Source: Streptomyces koelreuteriae (lineage in GTDB: Bacteria; Actinomycetota; Actinomycetes; Streptomycetales; Streptomycetaceae). From it: a DNA stretch of 64,000 nucleotides. Numbering within the stretch: the stretch's first letter is position 1; every line of letters begins with the position of its first letter. A program made the translations under genes and the position numbers. The DNA lies in assembly GCF_018604545.1 (NCBI RefSeq), contig NZ_CP075896.1, positions 2,728,001 to 2,792,000 on the forward strand, read 5' to 3'. The notes under the pieces were generated by a model that worked only from the letters and a program-made list of their open reading frames with translations, did no database searches and was not told the origin of the DNA. Of the stretch, positions 58,327-64,000 are shown piece after piece.

Positions 58327-58905
58327 GTGGAGCAATACAGGACGCGACCTGCCCGGTACGGACCGCGACGCGACCGGCCGAGATCGTCACTGCCGCCCCA
58401 GGCGAAACGAGGAGTGGGAGGAGCGGAGAGCGGGGTCGCGGTACGGCGGACCGCGCCCGCGTCGGCGGCACCCACGGTGGGACGCCTGCCGAATCCCCGG
58501 CTGACCGGGCTGGGCAGCGGACTGTTCTGCGGACTGGTGATGTTCCTGCTCGGCGGATTGTGCGCGGTGCTCTTCGGGGCCTCGCTGACGGCGTACGGCG
58601 TGCTGTTCCTGCCGGTGTGTGTGCTGACCGCCGTCTGGGTGCGCCGGGGGGATCTGATGATCGCGCCCGTCGTCGTGCCGATCGCGTTCGCCGTGGGGCT
58701 GCTGCCGATGGCCGACGGCGAGGGAGGAACCGGCGGCAGGCTCATGGGGCTGGTGACGGCACTCGCCACGCAGGCCGGGTGGCTGTACGGGGGGACGCTC
58801 GTCGCCGCCCTCATCGTCCTCGTCCGGCGAATCCGGCTGGTACACAGGCGCCGGGCGGCGGCGACAGCAGCAGCAGCAGCAGCCGGGGCCCGTCCGCCGG
58901 TTTGA
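58327..58905 (+). CDS. DUF6542-like membrane protein
   Basis: A 192-residue protein. A basic, disordered N-terminal third (QYRTRPARYGPRRDRPRS) precedes four hydrophobic segments (GLFCGLVMFLLGGLCAVLFG; AYGVLFLPVCVLTAVWV; VVVPIAFAVGLLPMADG; GWLYGGTLVAALIVLVRRI) and an Ala-run/Arg tail. It matches DUF6542, an actinobacterial family of unknown function that sits near ychF and ispH, comparable to Rv1111c in mycobacteria as I recall. It diverges from ychF. The GTG start at 58327 is used. Confidence 0.8.
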   Translation: MEQYRTRPARYGPRRDRPRSSLPPQAKRGVGGAESGVAVRRTAPASAAPTVGRLPNPRLTGLGSGLFCGLVMFLLGGLCAVLFGASLTAYGVLFLPVCVLTAVWVRRGDLMIAPVVVPIAFAVGLLPMADGEGGTGGRLMGLVTALATQAGWLYGGTLVAALIVLVRRIRLVHRRRAAATAAAAAAGARPPV

Positions 58906-59287
58906 CGCCTGCTGCGGGGGCCGCCTGGCGGTGTGGCACCCGCCGGTGGGACACCAGCCAGGGCAGCGAAGCCAGACGGTGGGCACCTGCCCGGGATGGC
59001 GACTGCCGGGGCGCCCCCCTGCCGGACACCAGCCCGGGCGGCGGCTGCCGGTGGGACACCTGCCGGGGGTGGCGACTGCCCGGGCTGCCCCCGCAGGTAG
59101 ACACCTGCCAGGACGGCCACGCCAGACGGTGGGCACCTGCCGGAGCAACGCCTAGCGGTGCGGCGTCCCCCAGCGTCCTACCCGCCCCGTCGGACAACCG
59201 TCCATGTGCCCCCGGCGCCGGGAGAACCGCCCGCAGGACGGCCGCCGGAAAACGCCCACCCCTCCGACACCCGCCGAAGGCAATGCC
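58906..59287. repeat. Irregular repeat array between DUF6542 and ppgK genes
   Basis: About seven imperfect copies of GGTGGG(A)CACC(T/A)GCC with variable GC-rich filling occur between 58929 and 59150. The cores (GCACC or GACACC) start at 58936, 58950, 58983, 59025, 59055, 59100 and 59133, so spacing varies from 14 to 45 bases. All six frames stay open for long stretches because of the repeats (producing Pro/Gly/Cys/Trp-rich shadow proteins), but no start site, ribosome binding site or codon bias supports a gene. The 3' side holds the end of ppgK. Confidence 0.7.
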
Positions 59288-60034
59288 CTAGTGCCCGGCC
59301 GCCCTCATCGCCGCCCCCACGATCCCCGCGTTGTTCTGCAGCTGCGCCGGGACGATCTCCGCCTTGATGCCCTCGATGTGGGGCAGGAACTTGTGGGACT
59401 TGCGGCTGACGCCGCCGCCGATGATGAACAGCTCCGGAGAGAACAGCATCTCGACGTGGGCGAGGTACTTGCGCACGCGGTGCGACGCCCAGTGCTCCCA
59501 GGTCATGTCGTGGTCCTCGCGGGCCTTGCTGGAGGCCCGCTTCTCCGCGTCGTGCCCGTCGAGCTCCAGATGGCCGAGCTCGGTGTTGGGGACGAGGACA
59601 CCGTCGACGAAGACCGCGCTGCCGATGCCCGTGCCGAGCGTGAGCACGATCACCGTGCCGTGGCGGCCGCGGCCGGCGCCGAAGTGCATCTCGGCGATGC
59701 CCGCCGCGTCCGCGTCGTTCACCACCGTCACCTGCGAGCCGCCCAGCCGCTCGCCGAGGAGCGCGCGGGCGTCGGTGTCGATCCAGCCGTCGTCGACGTT
59801 GGCCGCCGTACGGATCACGGCGCCGTCGGTGACCACGCCCGGGAAGGTGACCCCGATCGGGCCCGTCCAGCCGAAGTGGTCGACGACCTGCTTGACGCCG
59901 TCGGCCACCCCGTCGGGCGTGGCCGGGTGCGGGGTGAGGACCTTGTGGCGCTCCTGCGCCAGGTCACCCTTGTCCAGGTCCACCGGGGCGCCCTTGATCC
60001 CGGAACCGCCGATGTCCACACCGAAGATCTGCAT
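59288..60034 (-). CDS. ppgK: Polyphosphate glucokinase
   Basis: A 248-residue ROK-family kinase that phosphorylates glucose using inorganic polyphosphate (and often ATP). Seen are [20 protein letters not shown] at the N-terminus (phosphate 1 and the SGIKGA motif of PpgK), [11 protein letters not shown], the catalytic Asp in [24 protein letters not shown], and the zinc-less [22 protein letters not shown] end. The lack of the ROK zinc-cysteine motif is normal for this subgroup. It is in its own unit between ispH (upstream, same strand) and the repeat array. Confidence 0.95.
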   Translation of the reverse strand: MQIFGVDIGGSGIKGAPVDLDKGDLAQERHKVLTPHPATPDGVADGVKQVVDHFGWTGPIGVTFPGVVTDGAVIRTAANVDDGWIDTDARALLGERLGGSQVTVVNDADAAGIAEMHFGAGRGRHGTVIVLTLGTGIGSAVFVDGVLVPNTELGHLELDGHDAEKRASSKAREDHDMTWEHWASHRVRKYLAHVEMLFSPELFIIGGGVSRKSHKFLPHIEGIKAEIVPAQLQNNAGIVGAAMRAAGH

Positions 60035-60103
60035 GGCCCTACGTTACGACGAACGACTGACAGTCACAGGCCGGACAGCGGTCGCTGCCCAGCCCGTTCG
60101 CGA

Positions 60104-61141
60104 TCACTCCCCGGAATTTTCACGGGCCTCGGTGCCGGTCCCCGCCCCACCACGCTCCGCGGCCAGCGTCGCCGCCTCCTCGCGCAGGTCGCGGCGCAGC
60201 TCCTTCGGCAGGGAGAACGTGATGGACTCCTCGGCCGCCTTGACGAGCTCGACGTCCTCGAAGCCGCGCTGCGAGAGCCACTCCAGGACCTGCTCGACCA
60301 GGACCTCCGGGACGGAGGCGCCCGAGGTGACACCGACCGTGGAGACGCCCTCCAGCCAGGTCTCGTCGATCTCGTCGGCGAAGTCCACGAGGTACGCCTC
60401 GCGCGCACCCGCGTTCTTGGCGACCTCCACGAGCCGCACGGAGTTGGAGGAGTTGCGGGAGCCGACGACGATCACCAGCTCCGACTCGGCTCCCATCTGC
60501 TTCACGGCCAGCTGACGGTTCTGCGTGGCGTAGCAGATGTCGTCGCTGGGCGGGGAGATGAGCTGCGGGAACTTCTCCTGCAGCGCGTCGACGGTCTCCA
60601 TGGTCTCGTCGACGGACAGTGTGGTCTGGGAGAGCCAGACGACCTTGGAGGGGTCGCGGACCTCGACCTTCGCGACATCGCCCGGGCCGTCGACCAGCTG
60701 GATGTGCTCGGGGGCCTCGCCGGAGGTGCCGATGACCTCTTCGTGGCCCTCGTGGCCGATCAGGAGGATGTCGTAGTCGTCCTTGGCGAACCGGACGGCT
60801 TCCTTGTGGACCTTGGTGACCAGGGGGCAGGTGGCGTCGATGGTGGCGAGGCGGCCGCGCTCGGCCTCCTCGTGGACGACAGGGGCAACGCCGTGGGCGG
60901 AGAACATGACGATGTTCCCCGGGGGCACTTCCTCCGTCTGCTCGACGAAGATCGCGCCCTTCTTCTCCAGGGTCTGCACGACGTACTTGTTGTGGACGAT
61001 CTCATGCCGGACGTAGACCGGAGCCCCGTACTGCTCCAGCGCTTTCTCGACGGCGATGACGGCGCGGTCCACACCCGCGCAGTAGCCACGGGGGGCGGCG
61101 AGCAGGACACGGCGGCCAGGCGAAGCAGACATGCGTCCCAT
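60104..61141 (-). CDS. ispH: 4-hydroxy-3-methylbut-2-enyl diphosphate reductase
   Basis: A 345-residue 4Fe-4S enzyme, the last step of the MEP pathway, producing isopentenyl and dimethylallyl diphosphate. The three cluster cysteines are in [23 protein letters not shown] and [10 protein letters not shown]. The conserved [14 protein letters not shown] segment appears as [13 protein letters not shown], and [13 protein letters not shown] holds the catalytic Thr/Ser region. The start is ATG 61141 ([12 protein letters not shown]); ATG 61132, with GGGA just upstream, is an alternative. It diverges from xseA, the same layout I recall in M. tuberculosis. Confidence 0.96.
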   Translation of the reverse strand: MGRMSASPGRRVLLAAPRGYCAGVDRAVIAVEKALEQYGAPVYVRHEIVHNKYVVQTLEKKGAIFVEQTEEVPPGNIVMFSAHGVAPVVHEEAERGRLATIDATCPLVTKVHKEAVRFAKDDYDILLIGHEGHEEVIGTSGEAPEHIQLVDGPGDVAKVEVRDPSKVVWLSQTTLSVDETMETVDALQEKFPQLISPPSDDICYATQNRQLAVKQMGAESELVIVVGSRNSSNSVRLVEVAKNAGAREAYLVDFADEIDETWLEGVSTVGVTSGASVPEVLVEQVLEWLSQRGFEDVELVKAAEESITFSLPKELRRDLREEAATLAAERGGAGTGTEARENSGE

Positions 61142-61309
61142 CGTAAGGCCGCGTTCGGCAGGGCGAAGATCGCGCCGGTGTGAGGTCCCCGGGAAGTCGC
61201 TGTGAGGTTCCCGGGGAGGCTGCAAGGGGGCGGCCCGTCGTGGTGCCGGTGGCAGGAGCCTCCGGGCGGCTGAGCCGCGTTGTCAGCGGCTCCCACTACT
61301 CTCGCGGGC

Positions 61310-62518
61310 ATGGCTGTGAACACGTCCGCGGAATCCCCGCTGCCCGTCGGTGAGGTGTCGCGGCTCATCGGGGGATGGATCGACCGGCTCGGGGCGGTGT
61401 GGGTCGAGGGGCAGATCACCCAGTTGTCGCGGCGGCCGGGCGCCGGTGTGGTGTTCCTGACGCTGCGGGATCCGGCGCACGACATCTCCGTGGGGGTGAC
61501 CTGCTACCGGCAGGTGTTCGACGCCGTCGCGGACGTGGTGAGCGAGGGCGCCCGGGTCGTCGTCCTGGCGAAGCCGGAGTGGTACGCGCCGCGGGGGCAG
61601 TTGTCGTTGCGGGCCGCCGAGATAAGGCCCGTCGGGGTCGGTGAGCTGCTCGCGCGTCTGGAGCGGCTGAAGAAGGCCCTCGCGCGGGAGGGGCTGTTCG
61701 CGCCGGAGCGGAAGAAGCCGCTGCCGTTCCTGCCGCAGCTCGTGGGGCTGGTCTGCGGACGGGCCTCGGCCGCCGAGCGCGACGTCCTGGAGAACGCCCG
61801 GCACCGCTGGCCCGCCGTCCGCTTCGAGGTGCGCAACGTCGCCGTGCAGGGCGTGCACGCCGTACCGCAGGTCGTGCAGGCCGTGAAGGAGCTCGACGCG
61901 ATCGAGGACGTCGACGTGATCATCGTCGCGCGCGGCGGCGGCAGCGTGGAGGACCTGCTGCCGTTCTCCGACGAGCAGCTGATCCGGACGGTCTCCCAGT
62001 GCCGTACGCCGGTGGTGTCCGCGATCGGGCACGAGCCCGACAACCCGCTCCTCGACCATGTCGCCGACCTGCGCGCCTCCACCCCGACCGACGCCGCCAA
62101 GAAGGTCGTACCGGACGTCGGCGAGGAGTACGAGCGCGTGCGGCTGCTGCGGGACCGGGCGCGGCGGTGCGTGGCGGCGCTGGTCGAGCGGGAGGAGCGC
62201 GGGCTGGCCCACGCCCTCGCGCGGCCGTCGATAGAGGATCCGCACCGGATGATCGACGAGCGCGCCGACCATGTGGCGGACCTGCTCGACCGGGGGCGGC
62301 GCTGTCTGCGGCACCAGCTGGACCGGGCCGACTCGGAGCTGACGCACACGCACGCGCGCGTGGTGGCCCTCTCCCCCGCCGCGACCCTGAAGCGCGGGTA
62401 CGCCGTGCTGCAGAAGGCGGACGGTCACGCTGTGCGCGATCCCGGCGAGGTGGAGGCCGGAGAGGCGCTGCGCGCGCGGGTCTCCGAGGGTGAGTTCTCC
62501 GTACGAGTGGACACATAG
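61310..62518 (+). CDS. xseA: Exodeoxyribonuclease VII large subunit
   Basis: A 402-residue large subunit of the single-strand exonuclease ExoVII. An OB-fold tRNA_anti-like N-terminus ([20 protein letters not shown]) precedes the exonuclease domain with [35 protein letters not shown] and [15 protein letters not shown] coiled-coil region follows (about residues 280-370) and the end reads [11 protein letters not shown]. It acts with XseB in mismatch repair and DNA damage tolerance. ATG 61310 gives [16 protein letters not shown]; the in-frame start at 61280 adds ten residues lacking family similarity. xseB starts nine bases after the stop. Confidence 0.96.
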   Translation: MAVNTSAESPLPVGEVSRLIGGWIDRLGAVWVEGQITQLSRRPGAGVVFLTLRDPAHDISVGVTCYRQVFDAVADVVSEGARVVVLAKPEWYAPRGQLSLRAAEIRPVGVGELLARLERLKKALAREGLFAPERKKPLPFLPQLVGLVCGRASAAERDVLENARHRWPAVRFEVRNVAVQGVHAVPQVVQAVKELDAIEDVDVIIVARGGGSVEDLLPFSDEQLIRTVSQCRTPVVSAIGHEPDNPLLDHVADLRASTPTDAAKKVVPDVGEEYERVRLLRDRARRCVAALVEREERGLAHALARPSIEDPHRMIDERADHVADLLDRGRRCLRHQLDRADSELTHTHARVVALSPAATLKRGYAVLQKADGHAVRDPGEVEAGEALRARVSEGEFSVRVDT

Positions 62519-62527
62519 GGTGGGTGG

Positions 62528-62773
62528 ATGACCAGCGAGGTTGATGAGGCGCCGGGCGCGACCGAGGCGCTCGGGTACGAGCAGGCACGGGACGAGCTGA
62601 TCGAGGTCGTCCGGCGCCTGGAGGCGGGCGGTACGACGCTGGAGGAGTCCCTCGCGCTCTGGGAGCGCGGCGAGGAGCTGGCCAAGGTCTGCCGCCGCTG
62701 GCTGGACGGGGCGCGGGCGCGGCTGGACGCGGCGCTGGCCGAGGAGTCCGCGGAGGACGAGGAGAGCGAGTAG
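62528..62773 (+). CDS. xseB: Exodeoxyribonuclease VII small subunit
   Basis: An 81-residue partner of XseA. It has the characteristic helical hairpin: [20 protein letters not shown] then [20 protein letters not shown]. The C-terminal acidic tail ([13 protein letters not shown]) is normal. It assembles in several copies per XseA and regulates the nuclease. It is co-transcribed with xseA. Confidence 0.95.
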   Translation: MTSEVDEAPGATEALGYEQARDELIEVVRRLEAGGTTLEESLALWERGEELAKVCRRWLDGARARLDAALAEESAEDEESE

Positions 62774-62827
62774 ACCGAGCGGGGCCGGGCCGGTCCGCGC
62801 GGGGTGACACACGACACCCTGAGGTTA

Positions 62828-62845
62828 GTTGAACGTTGAACTTCA
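62828..62845. promoter_or_regulatory. Repeated GTTGAAC and TGAACTTCA dyad upstream of the oxidoreductase gene
   Basis: GTTGAAC twice in tandem (62828-62841), with the overlapping palindrome TGAACTTCA at 62837-62845. It sits about 65 bases before the ATG in a lower-GC patch. Candidate operator or -35 region for a redox- or MarR/HxlR-type regulator, which is inference. Confidence 0.45.
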
Positions 62846-62907
62846 CTCGCGTACGGTCGAAGACGTCAGCCGATCTTTCGGACCGACCGTCGCGAGAAAG
62901 TGCACTC

Positions 62908-63498
62908 ATGTCCCTCGTTCTTGACCCCGCCGCCCAGGACCTGCTGTTCCGTGAGGCCCGCACCGCCAACGCCTTCACCGACGAGCCGGTGACCGACGAG
63001 CAGGTGCAGGCGATCTACGACCTGGTCAAGTACGGTCCGACGGCCTTCAACCAGACCCCGCTGCGCATCACCCTGGTCCGCTCCCCCGAGGCCCGCGAGC
63101 GCCTGGTGCCGCACCTGGCCGAGGGCAACCGCGCCAAGACGGCGAGCGCCCCGCTGGTCGCGATCCTCTCCGCGGACAACGAGTTCCACGAGGAGCTGCC
63201 GCACCTGTTCCCGGCCGCGCCGCAGATCAAGGACGTCTTCTTCACCGAGCGCCCGGTCCGTGAGAACGCCGCAGGCCTGAACGCCGCGCTCCAGGCCGCC
63301 TACTTCATCGTCGGCGTCCGCGCCGCCGGTCTCGCCGCCGGCCCGATGACCGGCTTCGACTTCGAGGGCGTGCGCAAGGAGTTCCTGGACGACGACCACA
63401 CCCCGCTGATGGTCGTCAACATCGGCCGCCCGGGCCCGGACGCCTGGCACCCGCGCTCCCCGCGCCTGGAGTTCGACCAGGTCGTCACCACGGTCTGA
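62908..63498 (+). CDS. Nitroreductase-family oxidoreductase (malonic semialdehyde reductase RutE/HadB-like)
   Basis: A 196-residue FMN-dependent oxidoreductase of the RutE/HadB type: DPAAQDLLFREARTANAFTD, LVKYGPTAFNQTPLRITLVR (the FMN and substrate Asn/Gln site), GLNAALQAAYFIVGVRAAGL, and GPMTGFDFEGVRKEFLDDDH. RutE reduces malonic semialdehyde in pyrimidine catabolism, but no other rut gene is adjacent, so it may act as a general aldehyde or quinone reductase. The start at 62908 is the first residue with family similarity; the frame open from 62836 overlaps the putative operator. Confidence 0.9.
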   Translation: MSLVLDPAAQDLLFREARTANAFTDEPVTDEQVQAIYDLVKYGPTAFNQTPLRITLVRSPEARERLVPHLAEGNRAKTASAPLVAILSADNEFHEELPHLFPAAPQIKDVFFTERPVRENAAGLNAALQAAYFIVGVRAAGLAAGPMTGFDFEGVRKEFLDDDHTPLMVVNIGRPGPDAWHPRSPRLEFDQVVTTV

Positions 63499-63544
63499 GC
63501 CCCTCCCGGACACGGATCCCGGACCCCGGACCCCGGACACGGAC

Positions 63545-63573
63545 AAGGCCCCCGGCAGCACGCCGGGGGCCTT
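63545..63573. terminator. Bidirectional terminator hairpin
   Basis: A perfect 12-bp stem (AAGGCCCCCGGC / GCCGGGGGCCTT) with a 5-nt loop, between the convergent oxidoreductase and DUF4245 genes. Confidence 0.9.
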
Positions 63574-63604
63574 CGTCATGCGTGCGCGGATGCGCGGCCG
63601 CGGC

Positions 63605-64000
63605 TCACTTCGTCTTCAGCGACTCCGCCATCTTCGACAGCTGCGCGAACGACGCGGTGCCCGTCACGACCGTCGTCGAGCCCTTGGCGCCTTCGAGGAC
63701 CAGCGCGTCGTACCGGCCGCCCTCCCAGCGGGTCCAGGTCCGGCCCGCGATCTTCTCGGTCTTCCCGGTCTCCTCGGCGCCCTGGGTCGCCTCGTCGAGG
63801 AAGACGGGGCGCCGCTGAGTGGACTGCTCGACCGCCACGTACTCCCCCTCGGGGTCGTGGAAGCCGAGATGCCAGGTGTCGAAGTCGTCGCCCTTGTAGC
63901 GGACGGAGGTGGCCTTCCACGCGTCCGTCAGGCCCTCGGGCGCGGCCACGGGGTAGGGGGCGGCGCGGCGTGCGGTGAGCAGTTCGACCCGGTAGTCGAC
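63605..64000 (-). CDS. DUF4245-like protein (5' end beyond window)
   Basis: The C-terminal 131 residues of a leftward gene that begins off the right edge (the frame stays open through 64000, reading VDYRVELLTARRAAPYPVAA before the first internal GTG). Visible features are the WKATSVRYKGDDFDTWHLGF and YVAVEQSTQRRPVFLDEATQ segments and a Lys-rich end (ASFAQLSKMAESLKTK). The pattern fits DUF4245, an actinobacterial family with an N-terminal membrane helix, expected here outside the window. Its function is unknown. In mycobacteria the family is encoded near glpX and xseAB, consistent with this location. Confidence 0.82.
   Translation of the reverse strand, partial: VDYRVELLTARRAAPYPVAAPEGLTDAWKATSVRYKGDDFDTWHLGFHDPEGEYVAVEQSTQRRPVFLDEATQGAEETGKTEKIAGRTWTRWEGGRYDALVLEGAKGSTTVVTGTASFAQLSKMAESLKTK

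Noticed and set aside
58314..59148. Long minus-strand frames through the repeat array (Pro/Gly/Cys/Trp-rich proteins)
   Set aside because: They overlap the well-supported DUF6542 gene and owe their length to the repeats; no start site or codon bias.

Overview
The window is chromosomal DNA of a high-GC actinobacterium, almost certainly a Streptomyces. Coding regions have a strongly G/C-biased third position. GTG starts are common and a TTG start occurs. Many operons are joined by 4-bp GTGA/ATGA overlaps. The gene content (mshB, a DUF3117 protein, an LpqW-like lipoprotein, type-1 succinate dehydrogenase, polyphosphate glucokinase, many sensor kinases and PAS/GAF/SpoIIE phosphatases) fits that genus. 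I count about 57 protein-coding genes, two of them cut by the window edges, and see no tRNA, rRNA, CRISPR or transposase.

Layout. 0-11 kb: an ECF sigma factor of the mycobacterial SigE type (cut at the left edge), diverging from an O-methyltransferase; a DUF3117 protein; an enoyl-CoA hydratase behind a perfect 24-bp palindrome; tagI, a DivIVA-like protein, a FolP2-type dihydropteroate synthase homologue, a LOG protein, dapE, two exported proteins, a DapC-like aminotransferase and a 7Fe ferredoxin. 11-24 kb: an acetyltransferase, a SirB1-type transglutaminase-like protein, a four-gene ABC exporter/two-component operon, a very large Gly/Pro-rich membrane protein, mshB with its small membrane partner, an S9 peptidase and a glyoxalase-fold protein. 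24-30 kb: a complete oligopeptide/dipeptide ABC importer. 30-39 kb: typA, two lipoproteins including an LpqW-like one, and the sdhC-sdhA-sdhB operon. 39-49 kb: a kinase-fold protein, an acetyltransferase, a PAS-GAF-PP2C-HATPase phosphatase with a free-standing HATPase relative, MutT, a GntR regulator, a DUF4190/septum-formation-like protein and a two-component pair. 49.5-56.8 kb: an accessory-looking block with a secreted toxin-like DUF4258 protein followed by a DUF2283 protein, a secreted subtilisin, an MmyB-type regulator with a divergent carboxymuconolactone decarboxylase-cupin pair, a DinB-fold protein, and an AAA ATPase with a predicted nuclease-like C-terminus. 57-64 kb: the core again, with ychF, a DUF6542 protein, ppgK, ispH, xseA-xseB, a nitroreductase-fold oxidoreductase and a DUF4245 protein (cut at the right edge).

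Read as a whole, much of the window follows the gene order I remember from Mycobacterium tuberculosis between about Rv1100 and Rv1221 (xseB, xseA, ispH, ychF, typA, lpqW, mshB, fdxC, dapC, dapE, LOG, folP2, a DivIVA-like gene, tagA, DUF3117, methyltransferase, sigE). It appears to be an ancestral actinobacterial backbone interrupted by Streptomyces-specific transport, signalling and secretion genes. Lysine/diaminopimelate synthesis (dapE, dapC), mycothiol synthesis (mshB), isoprenoid synthesis (ispH) and respiration (sdh) are the main metabolic themes.

The items most worth a second look are the secreted DUF4258/DUF2283 pair, the AAA-ATPase/PD-(D/E)XK-like gene with TACTAAC iterons, the highly structured fdxA-dapC intergenic region with 21-nt inverted repeats, the FolP2-type protein lacking the usual ESTRPG loop, the apparent ATT start of the methyltransferase, and an irregular repeat array between DUF6542 and ppgK.
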